A DNA stretch of 64,000 nt from Pseudomonas putida (GTDB lineage: Bacteria > Pseudomonadota > Gammaproteobacteria > Pseudomonadales > Pseudomonadaceae), in the NCBI RefSeq assembly GCF_025905425.1, contig NZ_CP109603.1, forward strand, positions 1,152,001 to 1,216,000. The letters are read 5' to 3'. Numbering within the stretch: the stretch's first letter is position 1; every line of letters begins with the position of its first letter. Shown here one piece after another: positions 1 to 9,485 of the stretch. The notes beneath the pieces were generated by a model. The model did no database searches, was not told the DNA's origin, and saw nothing but the letters and a program-made list of their open reading frames with translations. The position numbers and the translations under genes were made by a program.

Positions 1-3000
1 GCCTGGCTAAGCTCGCGGCGCTGCCATTGGGCGAAGTCGGCGTACTGCAGTTGCGGCTCGGCCAACGGCGAGGGCTGGCCATGGCTGAAGGCGCTGTACA
101 GGGCGATCAGCTCGCGGGTGAACACGCGCATCGACCAGCCATCGAAGGCGATATGGTGCAGGGTCAGCCACAGCACGTGTTCGTCGGCTGCCAGGCGCAC
201 CAGGCCGGCGCGCAGCAGTGGCCCGTGCGCAAGGTCGAAGCGGTGCGCGGCCTGGGCCTGAAGTTCCTGGCGCAGGCGCTGGCTGCGCTGCGCGTCAGGC
301 AGACGGCTCAAGTCGATCAGGCCCAGAGCGAAGTCCTCGGCCGCTTGTACCTGCTGCACCGGCCGGTCACCGTCCAGGGCGAAGGTGGTGCGCAGGCTTG
401 CATGGCGCTGCAGCAGCACGCTGAAGCTGCGCTCCAGGGCAGGCAGGTCGAGAGCGCCGCGCAGGCGAACCGCTTCGGGCACGTTATAGGTGGTGCTGCC
501 TGGGTGCAGGCGGTCGAACAGCCACAGGCGCTCCTGGGCGTAGGACAGCGGCAGTGGCGCTTCGCTGTGTTGCGCACGGATCGGCGGCAGCGTCGAGGCC
601 TCGGCCCGCGGCAGGGCCTGGTCGGCGAATGCACCCAGGGTCGGGTGCTGGAACAGCGCCCGCACCGGCACTTCGAGGCCCAGGCTGCTGCGCAGGCGCG
701 AAACCAGGCGGGTAGCGGTCAGCGAGTGGCCGCCGAGCTCGAAGAAGTTGTCATCCAGCCCCACCTGTTCAACGCCGAGTACCTCGGCCCACAACGCCGC
801 CAGCGTGGCTTCGCGCTCGGTGCCCGGCGCCCGGTAGCTGGCCCGGCGTTCACGCACCGGTGCCGGCAAGGCCTTGCGGTCGAGTTTGCCGTTGGGGGTC
901 AGGGGGAAGGCCGCGAGCATCACATAGGTTTTCGGCACCATGTGCTCCGGCATGTGCAGGCCCAGGTGCGCCTGCAGTGCGGTAGCACCCGGGCAGGCAT
1001 CGCGGGCGACCACGTAGGCGACCAGTTCGTTGTCACCGCTGTCGTTGGCGCGTGCCACCACGGCGGCCTCGCGCACGCCTGGGTGGGTGAGCAGGTGTGC
1101 TTCGATCTCGCCCAGCTCGATGCGGAAGCCGCGAATCTTCACCTGGTCGTCGATACGCCCGAGGAACTCGATGTTGCCTTCGGCGTTCACCCGGCCCAGG
1201 TCACCGCTGCGGTACAGCAGGCTGCCGGCCGGGTTCAGCGGGTTGTTCAGGAAGCGCTCGGCGCTGAGGTCGGGGCGGCCCAGGTAGCCTTGGGTGATGC
1301 CAGCGCCGCTGAGGTAGATTTCGCCGCTGACGCCGGTCGCCACCGGGCGCAGTTGGGCGTCGAGCACGTACAGCTGCATGTTGGCGATGGCTTTGCCGAT
1401 CGGCAGCACGCCGTGTTCGTCACCCCGGGCGCGGTAGTAGCTGCACCACACGGTGCCCTCGGTCGGCCCGTACTCGTTGTACAGCTGGGCCTGGGCGCAC
1501 TGCTGCCGGTGCTGGCGGGCCAGGCTGGCCGGACAGGCTTCACCGGCGACAATGGCGCAGCGCAGGCTGCCCAGCTGATCGGCGGCCTGTTCCAGCACCT
1601 GCCCGTACAGCGACGGCAGCATCAGGGTGTGGCTGATCTGCCGGGCGCCGATCAGTCGGCCCAGGGCCAGGGCGTCCTGCACCTGGTCGTCTTGGGGCAG
1701 GCACAGTTCGCCGCCTTGGGCCAGGGTCCAGAACAGCCCGGCCACCGAGCTGTCGAAGGCCAGCCCCGAAACCAGCAGGAAGGCTTGCAGCGGCTCTTGA
1801 TAGGCAAGCAGGCGCGCGGCGGTAGAGTGCACCGCATTGCGGTGCGACACCATCACGCCCTTGGGGCGGCCGGTGGAACCGGAGGTGAAGATCAGGTAGG
1901 CCAGGCTGTCGCCGTCGCTCACCGGCTCCGGGCGCTGCGTGGGCAGTTCATGCTCGGCGAGGCGGTCGAGCCACAGGGTGCGGTAGTCGCCCTTGGGCAG
2001 GCGTGGCTCCAGGTTGCTCAGGCTCAGCAGCAGGGTGGCGCGGGTCTGCTCAAGCACGTCGCTCAGGCGTTCGGCCGGGTAGCTCGGGTCCAGCGGCAGG
2101 TAAGCACCGCCGGCCTTGAGGATGCCGAGGATACCGACGATCGCGTCGAGGCCGCGGCCCATGAACAGGCCCACGGCCTGCCCGGGGGCCAGGCCGGCGT
2201 TGCGCAGCTGGTGAGCCAACTGGTTGGCCCGCGCCTCCAGTGCCTGGTAGCTCAGGTGCGCATCGCCGTGGCGCACGGCGATGGCTTCTGGCCGGGCGGC
2301 AACCTGTTGTTCTAACAGCTGGTGCAGCAGCGCCGGGGTCTGCTGCTGCACCTCGGTGCGGTTCAACGCCGCGAGCCAGTCCTGGTGTGCGGCACTGATG
2401 CCTGAGGCTTCGCCCAGTGGGTGCTGGCTGGCGGCGCTGGCTTGCAGGGTGAGGGTGAGGAACTGGTCGAGCAGCAGCCCGGCGGCGGCGGCGTCCAGGC
2501 GGGCGGCATCGTAGTGCAGGTGGAAGGCGAAGCCTTCGGGCTGTTCCAGGACTTCCAGCAACAGGCTATGGGCGCAGGTTTCACCGTGCACCGCCAGCAC
2601 CGGCCAGGCCGAGGCCAGCGGTTGGCGAAGGCGGAAGCCGAAAGGCGTGTTCTGGGCCTGGGCCGGCCATTCTTCCTGCCAGGTGCGCGCCTGTTCGAGC
2701 AATTGGATGAAGCCGGGGAGGGCGTTGGCCAGGGTGTCCTGGTCATCCGGCGCCAGGTGCAGTGGCAGGCGTTTGCCGTAGGGCCCCTGGGCGTTCGCGG
2801 TGGCGCTGTTGCGACCATCGTGGGCCCAGCCCAGCAGGACCTGGGGTTGACCCAGGTGGCGCTTGAGCAGCAGTGCCCAGCACCAGCCGAACAGCGCCTC
2901 GGCCGAGGCGCCAAGCCCGGCCAGGGCGCTGCCGATGTGGTCCTGGAAGGCCGCGTCCGGGGTGCGCGCAAGGCAGGCTGGCTGTGCCGGCAGTGCGGCC

Positions 3001-3602
3001 TCGCCGCGCTGGAAGGGGTGCTGCACCAGGTACTGGTCGGCAGCGTCGGCCTGTTGGCGCTGCCAGAAGGCGCGCCCGGCGTCGCTGTCGCTGCTACCCA
3101 GGTGCTCGAACTGCCATTCGGCGAAGTCGGCGAACTGCACGGCTTCCTCGTCCGCTGGCAGGCCCAGATAGAGTGCCTGCCATTGCTGCAGCAGCAGCTG
3201 CAGGGTGGTGTGGTCGGCGTTGGCCGCCGGCAGCGCCAGGCAGGCCCGTGGCGGCGTGGCCTGGGTCAGCGCGACGGCCAGGCTGGCCTCGGCCAATGCG
3301 CTGGCCAGCAGGCTGTGCAGGGCGGGCTGGGGCAGGTCGTCGGCGACCTCGCGCCAGTCGATGCGCAGTTGCTCGTCGATGACCTGTACCGGCAGTTGCA
3401 TGCCGGGGCTGGCCACCAGGCGGGTGCGCAGGATCTCGTGCTGCTCCAGCACCTGCGCGAGGGTCGTTCGCAGGCGGATGAGGTCGGTGCCCTCAGGCAG
3501 GCTGAAGGTCAGGAACAGTGTGGCGTCGCGTCCGCTGGCATGCGACCAGTGAGCGTTTTGTTGCAGGGCGGGGCGAAAGCCCTCGATGGCGATGCTGGAC
3601 AT
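1..3602 (-). CDS. NRPS-D, partial: C-like interface domain - A(His?) - T - C (continues beyond the left edge)
   Basis: Non-ribosomal peptide synthetase, about 1200 residues visible with its C-terminus beyond base 1. The first ~430 residues resemble a condensation domain, but where HHxxxDG should be (about residues 124-130) the sequence reads LPAANADH, so it cannot condense normally. The A domain follows (core TSGSTGRPKG near residue 570). Its hand-aligned pocket reads DSALIAEVWK, which shares D-S-x-x-x-A-E-V-x-K with the bacitracin histidine pocket DSELTAEVCK, so histidine is the likely substrate. The T domain has ELGGHSL near 954, and a normal C domain has HHIAFDG near 1149. The ATG at 3602 has only a weak upstream ribosome site but is the first sensible start, 56 bases after the free hydroxylase stops. 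C-like domains of this kind in front of an A domain are known as partners of beta-hydroxylases in siderophore synthetases. Inference: loads His that the upstream hydroxylase oxidises. Confidence 0.9.
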   Translation of the reverse strand, partial: MSSIAIEGFRPALQQNAHWSHASGRDATLFLTFSLPEGTDLIRLRTTLAQVLEQHEILRTRLVASPGMQLPVQVIDEQLRIDWREVADDLPQPALHSLLASALAEASLAVALTQATPPRACLALPAANADHTTLQLLLQQWQALYLGLPADEEAVQFADFAEWQFEHLGSSDSDAGRAFWQRQQADAADQYLVQHPFQRGEAALPAQPACLARTPDAAFQDHIGSALAGLGASAEALFGWCWALLLKRHLGQPQVLLGWAHDGRNSATANAQGPYGKRLPLHLAPDDQDTLANALPGFIQLLEQARTWQEEWPAQAQNTPFGFRLRQPLASAWPVLAVHGETCAHSLLLEVLEQPEGFAFHLHYDAARLDAAAAGLLLDQFLTLTLQASAASQHPLGEASGISAAHQDWLAALNRTEVQQQTPALLHQLLEQQVAARPEAIAVRHGDAHLSYQALEARANQLAHQLRNAGLAPGQAVGLFMGRGLDAIVGILGILKAGGAYLPLDPSYPAERLSDVLEQTRATLLLSLSNLEPRLPKGDYRTLWLDRLAEHELPTQRPEPVSDGDSLAYLIFTSGSTGRPKGVMVSHRNAVHSTAARLLAYQEPLQAFLLVSGLAFDSSVAGLFWTLAQGGELCLPQDDQVQDALALGRLIGARQISHTLMLPSLYGQVLEQAADQLGSLRCAIVAGEACPASLARQHRQQCAQAQLYNEYGPTEGTVWCSYYRARGDEHGVLPIGKAIANMQLYVLDAQLRPVATGVSGEIYLSGAGITQGYLGRPDLSAERFLNNPLNPAGSLLYRSGDLGRVNAEGNIEFLGRIDDQVKIRGFRIELGEIEAHLLTHPGVREAAVVARANDSGDNELVAYVVARDACPGATALQAHLGLHMPEHMVPKTYVMLAAFPLTPNGKLDRKALPAPVRERRASYRAPGTEREATLAALWAEVLGVEQVGLDDNFFELGGHSLTATRLVSRLRSSLGLEVPVRALFQHPTLGAFADQALPRAEASTLPPIRAQHSEAPLPLSYAQERLWLFDRLHPGSTTYNVPEAVRLRGALDLPALERSFSVLLQRHASLRTTFALDGDRPVQQVQAAEDFALGLIDLSRLPDAQRSQRLRQELQAQAAHRFDLAHGPLLRAGLVRLAADEHVLWLTLHHIAFDGWSMRVFTRELIALYSAFSHGQPSPLAEPQLQYADFAQWQRRELSQ

Positions 3603-3658
3603 GATGAGGAGGCCTTGAATAGGGGGCAGAGTCGAAAACCGTGAACCGTGGGGGCGCG

Positions 3659-4711
3659 TCAGGACCTGAGCGCCACGTCCGTGCTGTTCAGGGCTTCGGC
3701 CATCGACACCAGGATGCGTCGGGGGCTGTCGTATTCGTTGCGTGCGTGCACCGAGAGCATGTTGTCCAGCAGCAGCACGTCGCCGTGGCGCCAGGGGAAC
3801 TCGGTCATGTGCTGCAGGTAGATACCGCGCAGGTGCTCAAGCACCTGCGGCTCGATCGGGCTGCCGTCGCCGTAGAAGGTGTTCTGCGGCAGGTCGTCAT
3901 CGGCGAAGTCGGCCTGCAGCGCATCGCGCACGCTGGCCGGCAGGGTGCTGACGTGGAAGAAGGTGGCGTGGTTGAACCACAGCGTCTCGCCGGTGCGCGG
4001 ATGGCGCACCAGGGCCGGGCCTACCTGGCGGGTGCGCAGGCGGCCGTCGGCCTTCCACTCGGTCTGGATGCCGACGCTGGCGCAGTAGGCATCCACCAGG
4101 GCGCGGTCCTCGGTCTGGAACACGGTCTGCCAGGGCAGGCCGAAGCCGTCGCCATAGTTGCGCACGTACATGATGCCCAGGCGGGCGAAGCGCTCGCGCA
4201 CCTCGGGGTCGATTGCCTGGCTGATCGCCCGGGTGTCGCCGATCGGCGTTTCACCGCGCGACAGTGGCGCGATATCGCACCACAGGAAGATCTTCAGCGG
4301 GAACACCGGCGAGTAGGAGTGTTCGTTGTGCGGGAAGATCCGCTGGTCCTTGGGGTAGTCGGTGGAGGTGTAGATGTTCAGGCGCGGGTCCACCTGGGTG
4401 CGCGGCGAGGCGCGGAATTTGTACTCCAAGGCGCCGCCGGACAGCGCACTGATGCAGTTGTCGAAGGCTTCGGCGTTGTCCACCTGGAAGTTGCGAAACA
4501 GCAGTGCGCCGTGTTCGAGCAGCTTGCGCTCGATCAGCTCGCGGTTGGCCTCGGCCCAAGCCACCAGATTGATGCCGGGGCCGGCCGGTTCGCACACGGC
4601 GGTGTAGGTGCTGCCTGGGTTGAGCGGGGTGAACCGGACCAGTGCGTCTTCATCCACACGGATGGTCTTGCGGCGCATTCCGCCGAGTTTGGCAATCGCG
4701 GGGCTGTTCAT
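3659..4711 (-). CDS. SyrP/TauD-type Fe(II)/2-oxoglutarate amino-acid beta-hydroxylase (free-standing)
   Basis: 350-residue non-haem iron dioxygenase of the TauD/clavaminate-synthase-like superfamily. Visible iron ligands are HNE (in FPHNEHSY) and a distal His in DNMLSVHARNEY, followed by an Arg (SPRRILVSM) that normally binds 2-oxoglutarate. Relatives such as SyrP hydroxylate the beta-carbon of an aminoacyl group held on an NRPS carrier domain. The gene starts 3 bases after the NRPS-C stop with a GGAGG ribosome site overlapping that stop, so the two are translationally coupled. It lies immediately before NRPS-D, whose first domain is an interface-like C domain and whose A domain reads as His-specific. 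Inference: His beta-hydroxylase. It is clearly closer to the free hydroxylase at 21521-22498 than to the domain fused to NRPS-A. The alternative is a second Asp hydroxylase. Confidence 0.88.
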   Translation of the reverse strand: MNSPAIAKLGGMRRKTIRVDEDALVRFTPLNPGSTYTAVCEPAGPGINLVAWAEANRELIERKLLEHGALLFRNFQVDNAEAFDNCISALSGGALEYKFRASPRTQVDPRLNIYTSTDYPKDQRIFPHNEHSYSPVFPLKIFLWCDIAPLSRGETPIGDTRAISQAIDPEVRERFARLGIMYVRNYGDGFGLPWQTVFQTEDRALVDAYCASVGIQTEWKADGRLRTRQVGPALVRHPRTGETLWFNHATFFHVSTLPASVRDALQADFADDDLPQNTFYGDGSPIEPQVLEHLRGIYLQHMTEFPWRHGDVLLLDNMLSVHARNEYDSPRRILVSMAEALNSTDVALRS

Positions 4712-4714
4712 GTC

Positions 4715-7700
4715 TTATCCCTCCATAGAGTCGGTGCTGATGCGGGTGCGACGACGGCTGCTGCCCAGACGGGCCAGGCTCTGTTCGCTGCGTGCGCTCA
4801 CGTGCTGCATGCGTTGTTCCTGAAGCGTGCGGCGCAGCGGTTCGACGACCGTGTCCACCGGTACTTCAGGGGCCGCCACCAACTGTTCGAGCAGGCTCAC
4901 GAAGGCGCCGGCAAAGGCTTCGGCGCTGTGGGCTTCGAACAGGTCGGTGCTGTATTTCAGGGTACAGGCCAGGCTGCCCTGGCTTTCTTCCACGCTCAGG
5001 TGCAGGTCCAGCTGCGACTGGCCGTGCTCGATGCGTTCGGGCGCGACCGTCAGGCCCGGCAGCTCAAGCGCGCCGTCCGGATGGTTCTGCAGCACCAGCT
5101 TGGCCTGGAACAGCGGGTTGCAGGCCAGGCTGCGTGGTGGGTTGAGTACCTCCACCAAGGTATTGAACGGCAGCGCCTGATGGCTGAAGGCTTCCAGCAC
5201 CTGAGGCCGCAGGCGTTGCAGCAGGCTGTTGAAGCTGGGGTTGCCGGAAACGTCGCCACGTAGTGCCAGTTGGTTGATGAAGAAGCCCACCAGGCCTTCG
5301 GTCTCGCTGTGCTCGCGGTTGGCCACGTCGGTGCCGATCACCGCCTGGGTACGTTCGCTGTGCAGGTACAGGTTCAGTTGCAGCACCCCCAGCAGGCCCA
5401 TGAACAGCGTGGCGCCGTGGTTCAGGCACAGCTGTTTGAGCGCTTGGGCCGGGGCCGCGGCAACTTGGAACGACAGCCGCGCGCCCAGGCCGCTGAGCAC
5501 TTGCGGGCGCGGGCGATAGCTGAACAGCTCCAGCGGCGGCAGGGGCTCGCCCAGGGCCTGTTGCCAATAGCCCAAGTGGGTTTGCTGGGTGCTGTGCAGC
5601 TGTTGGCGTTGCCAGGCGGCGTAGTCGCTGTACTGGATCGGCAGCGCCGGCAGGCTCGCCGCGGTGCCGTTCAGGGCCGCGCTGTAGAGCTGGCTGAGTT
5701 CGCGTACCAGCACGCCCATCGACCAGCCGTCGGAGACGATGTGGTGCATCACCAGCAGCAGCAGGTGCTGCTGGTCGTCCAGGCGGACCAGGTGCAGGCG
5801 CAGCAGCGGTGCCTGGCGCAGGTCGATGGGGCGCGTCGCCAGTTCGATCAGCAGGCGCTTGGCGTGGGCTTCGCGTTCGGCCTCGGGCACCTGGCCGAGG
5901 TCATGGCGCTCAAACGGCAGCTCGATAGTGTCCTGCACGGTGACATGCAGGGCACCGTCCTGTTCGTGGAAGCTGCTGCGCAACGCTTCGTGGCGCTGGC
6001 CCAGTTGCTGGAAGGCCTGGCGCAGAGCGGATAGGTCGAGCCGGCCAAGCAGCCGCGCGGCACTGGGGATGTGATAGGCCGCGCTGTCCGGCTGCATGGC
6101 TTGTACCAGCCACATGCCCTGCTGGGCATGGGACAGCACCCGGCGGCCAGCGGCCGGCAGCGCGGCCAGCGTGATCGGCGCCTGGCGGCCGGGCTCGGCG
6201 TGATCCAGCAGCACTGCCAGCTGGGCGATGGTCGGTGCCTCGAACAGGCTGCGTAGGGGCAGTTCCAGGTTCAGCTCCAGGCGGATGCGGGCGACCAGTT
6301 GCGCGGCCAGCAGCGAGTGGCCGCCGATGGCGAAGAAGTTGTCGTCCATGGCGATCGCCTGCTGCCCCAGCACGTTCTGCCAGAGTGCCAGCAACTGCTG
6401 CTCGCGCTCGCTCTGCGGTGCCCGCTGGCTGCTGCCCTGGGCGCTGTAGTCCGGCGCCGGCAGGGCGGCGCGGTTGAGCTTGCCGCCGGGGGTCATGGGC
6501 ATCTGCGCCAGGGCGACGAACGCTGCGGGCACCATGTAGTCGGGCAACTGCTTGGCCAGGTGCTGGCGCAGTTCGGCGGTGTCCGGGGCTGGCCCGTGGT
6601 ACACCAGGTAAGCCACCAGGCGGCGGTCGCCGGGGCGGTCCTCGCGCACCAGCGCCAGGGCCTGGCGTACCAGCGGGTGGGTGCGCAGGCGCGACTCGAT
6701 CTCGCCCAGCTCGATGCGAAAGCCGCGCAGCTTGACTTGCTGGTCGATACGCCCGAGGTACTCGTAGGTGCCGTCGGCCAGGCGCCGGGCGCGGTCGCCA
6801 GTGCGGTACATGCGGCTGCCCGGTGGGCCGTAGGGGTCGGGGCAGAAGCGCTCGGCGGTCAGGCCGGGCACGTCGTGGTAGCCGCGTGCGAGCAGCTCGC
6901 CGCCGATGCACAGTTCGCCGGGGACACCCGCTGGCGTGAGGTTGTCGTCGCGGTCCAGCAGGTAGTAGGCGCGCCCGCGCAGGGGGGCGCCGATCGGCAG
7001 TTGCAGTGGCAGCGGGTCGTGCTGCAGCAGCGCGTTGCAGTCCTGGATGCTGGAGACCACGGTGATTTCCGTGGGGCCATAGATGTTCAGCAGGCGCACC
7101 GCGGCCAGGCCGGCCTTGCGCCAGGCATCCAGGCCTGCGCTGGGCATCGCTTCACCGCCGACGCTGACCAGGCGCAGCTCGCCGTAGGCCGCGTGCGGTT
7201 GCAGGGCGAAATCCTGGGCCAACTGGAACCAGTAGGCGGTGGTCAGGCAGGCGGCGACGGTGATCCGGTGGCGGTACAGGCGGGCATGGAATTCGCGGCT
7301 GTCCCACAATTCTGGGCCGCGCACCACAAGGGCCGCGCCGCAGACCAGCGGCGGGAACAGCTGGTCGACGAAGCCGTCGAAGTTGAAGGTCGAGAACTGC
7401 AGTACCCGGTCGTCGGCCTCGACCCCATAGTAGGCGCGTGCCACTTCGCTGTAGCCGGCCAGGGAGCGGTGGGTGACCGCCACGCCCTTGGGTTTTCCGG
7501 TGGAACCGGAGGTGTAGATCACATAGGCCAACTGCTCCCGATGTACCGGGCGTGTGCTTGGCACCCCGACCAGCGCTGGCGCGCTGGCGTCCAGGCGGGT
7601 GACGTCCAGGCAGGGGCGCTGGTACGGTGCCATCACGGCCTCGGTCTGCGGGGTGACCAGCACCAGGCGGATATCGGCGTCGTCGATCATGTGCGCCAGG

Positions 7701-9481
7701 CGCTCGCCGGGGAACTGGGGGTCCAGCGGCACGAAGGTCAGCCCGGCATTGAGCGTGCCGAACACTGCGGCGACGATGTCCAGACCGCGCGGCAGGCACA
7801 GGCCGATGCGCGCTTCGGCGGGCAGGTCCAGGGCCAGCAGGTGGCGGCTGATCAGCTCGACGTGCTGCTGCAGGGTGGCGTAGCTCCAGGTGCTGTCGTC
7901 GTGGATCAGCGCGATGCGCTGGGGCTGCTTGGCCGCCTGCGCGGCCAGGCGCAGGTGCACCAGCTCCGGCAAGGGGCCGAGTGCCAGCGAAGCCTGGCAG
8001 TCGGCCAGCAGGCGTTGCTGTTGCTCGGCACTGCTCAGCGGCAGTTGTGCGATGCGTGCAGTGGGCGCCTGCGCCAGGCTGTGCAGCAGGGTGGCGTAGC
8101 TGTGGGCGTGCGCTGCCAGGGTGGCGGGCTCGAACAGGTCGGCGTTGCCAGTGAAGGTGATTTCCAGGGCGTCGCTGCGCTCGACGACGTTGAGCACCAG
8201 GTCGAACTGCGCGCTCAGTTGCTCGCGCTCGATCTCGTCGATGTCCAGGCCGGGCAATTGCAGACGGCGTGGGGTCTTGCCGTCGAGCAGGTTGAACATC
8301 ACCTGGAACAGCGGGGAGTGCTGCAGCTGGCGCTCAGGCTCCAACGCCTGGACCAGCCGCTCGAAGGGCAGCTGCTGGTGGGCGAGGGCCTGGCGGCGGG
8401 TGTGCTCGATGCTGTCGAGCAGGGCGTCGAAGGGCTGGCGGCCATCAAGCTGGCAGCGCAGTACCAGGGTGTTGATGAAGCAACCGATCAGGCCCTCGGT
8501 CTCGACCCGGGTGCGGTTGGCCACCGGTACCCCGACGCGCAGGTCGGTCTGCCCGCTGAGGCGGTACAGCAGCACGTTGAAGGCGCCCAGCAGCACGCTG
8601 AACAACGTGGTGCCGCGGGCCTGGGCCAGCTCGCGCAGGGCCTGGCACAGTGCCGCGTCGATGTGCAGCGAGTGGCGCGTGCCGCGACCGCTCGGCTGCC
8701 GGGGCCGTGGGTGGTCGGTAGGCAGCTCCAGGGTGGGCTGCTCAGTGCCGAGCTGCTCGCACCAGTAGGCAAGGTCGGTCGCCAGCGCGCTGTCGCTGAG
8801 GCTGGTCTGCTGCCAGACCGCGTAGTCGTGATACTGGATCGGCATGCCCGGCAGGTCGCTGTCGCGGCCTTGCAGGGCGGCGCTGTAGAGGGCGGTCAGT
8901 TCCTTGACCAGAATGCCCAGCGACCAGCCGTCGGCGACGATGTGCTGGGCGCACAGAATCAGCACGTGCTCATCGGCGTCGAGCCGCGCCAGCAGGCCGC
9001 GCAGCGGCGCCTGGCGCAGGTCGAAGGGGCGGTTGCTCTCGCTGTCGATCAGCTGTTGCAGGCGCTCGGTCCGCTGCTCGGCGGGCAGCGCCGAAAAGTC
9101 CACCTGGGTCAAGGGCATCGGCAACTGGGCGTGGACGGTCTGGCGGGCCTGGCCGTCGATCTCATCGAAGGTGCTGCGCAGGATCGCGTGGCGGTCGATC
9201 AACTGGTCGAAGCTGCGTTGCAGGGCCGCGCTGTCCAGACGGCCGCGCAGGTGCAGGGCTGCCGGCATGTTGTAGGCGCTGCTGGAGGGGTCCAGGCGAT
9301 GCAGGAACCACAGGCGTTGCTGCGCCCACGACAGCGGGTGCGGGCCGGCTTCGCTGGCAGCGACGATCGGCAAGCGGCTGAGGGCGAAGCCTTGCGCGGC
9401 CAGGGCTGCGGCGAAGGCTTGGCGTTTTTCCGGGGCGAGCCTGGCGATTCGCGCGGCCAGTTGCTGGGGGTCGAGTTGCAT
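4715..9481 (-). CDS. NRPS-C: C - A - T - C (A domain substrate unassigned)
   Basis: 1588-residue synthetase. The start is set at 9481 because AAGGAG lies 8 bases upstream and it leaves a 4-base gap after NRPS-B; the frame is open to 9517, but that would overlap NRPS-B. The first 35 residues form a charged helix typical of docking segments. The first C domain has QHIVADG (residues 179-185): the first His of HHxxxDG is Gln but the catalytic second His remains. The A domain (TSGSTGKPKG near 660) has the hand-read pocket DGDCSGIVVK, which I cannot assign; D-G-...-G-x-V-V-K is somewhat like basic-residue pockets in pyoverdine synthetases. The T domain has IGGHSLL near 1053. A second, terminal C domain with intact HHIVSDG near 1247 presumably condenses onto the next protein (NRPS-D), which begins with an interface domain instead of an active C domain. 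Confidence 0.93.
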   Translation of the reverse strand: MQLDPQQLAARIARLAPEKRQAFAAALAAQGFALSRLPIVAASEAGPHPLSWAQQRLWFLHRLDPSSSAYNMPAALHLRGRLDSAALQRSFDQLIDRHAILRSTFDEIDGQARQTVHAQLPMPLTQVDFSALPAEQRTERLQQLIDSESNRPFDLRQAPLRGLLARLDADEHVLILCAQHIVADGWSLGILVKELTALYSAALQGRDSDLPGMPIQYHDYAVWQQTSLSDSALATDLAYWCEQLGTEQPTLELPTDHPRPRQPSGRGTRHSLHIDAALCQALRELAQARGTTLFSVLLGAFNVLLYRLSGQTDLRVGVPVANRTRVETEGLIGCFINTLVLRCQLDGRQPFDALLDSIEHTRRQALAHQQLPFERLVQALEPERQLQHSPLFQVMFNLLDGKTPRRLQLPGLDIDEIEREQLSAQFDLVLNVVERSDALEITFTGNADLFEPATLAAHAHSYATLLHSLAQAPTARIAQLPLSSAEQQQRLLADCQASLALGPLPELVHLRLAAQAAKQPQRIALIHDDSTWSYATLQQHVELISRHLLALDLPAEARIGLCLPRGLDIVAAVFGTLNAGLTFVPLDPQFPGERLAHMIDDADIRLVLVTPQTEAVMAPYQRPCLDVTRLDASAPALVGVPSTRPVHREQLAYVIYTSGSTGKPKGVAVTHRSLAGYSEVARAYYGVEADDRVLQFSTFNFDGFVDQLFPPLVCGAALVVRGPELWDSREFHARLYRHRITVAACLTTAYWFQLAQDFALQPHAAYGELRLVSVGGEAMPSAGLDAWRKAGLAAVRLLNIYGPTEITVVSSIQDCNALLQHDPLPLQLPIGAPLRGRAYYLLDRDDNLTPAGVPGELCIGGELLARGYHDVPGLTAERFCPDPYGPPGSRMYRTGDRARRLADGTYEYLGRIDQQVKLRGFRIELGEIESRLRTHPLVRQALALVREDRPGDRRLVAYLVYHGPAPDTAELRQHLAKQLPDYMVPAAFVALAQMPMTPGGKLNRAALPAPDYSAQGSSQRAPQSEREQQLLALWQNVLGQQAIAMDDNFFAIGGHSLLAAQLVARIRLELNLELPLRSLFEAPTIAQLAVLLDHAEPGRQAPITLAALPAAGRRVLSHAQQGMWLVQAMQPDSAAYHIPSAARLLGRLDLSALRQAFQQLGQRHEALRSSFHEQDGALHVTVQDTIELPFERHDLGQVPEAEREAHAKRLLIELATRPIDLRQAPLLRLHLVRLDDQQHLLLLVMHHIVSDGWSMGVLVRELSQLYSAALNGTAASLPALPIQYSDYAAWQRQQLHSTQQTHLGYWQQALGEPLPPLELFSYRPRPQVLSGLGARLSFQVAAAPAQALKQLCLNHGATLFMGLLGVLQLNLYLHSERTQAVIGTDVANREHSETEGLVGFFINQLALRGDVSGNPSFNSLLQRLRPQVLEAFSHQALPFNTLVEVLNPPRSLACNPLFQAKLVLQNHPDGALELPGLTVAPERIEHGQSQLDLHLSVEESQGSLACTLKYSTDLFEAHSAEAFAGAFVSLLEQLVAAPEVPVDTVVEPLRRTLQEQRMQHVSARSEQSLARLGSSRRRTRISTDSMEG

Positions 9482-9485
9482 GGCT

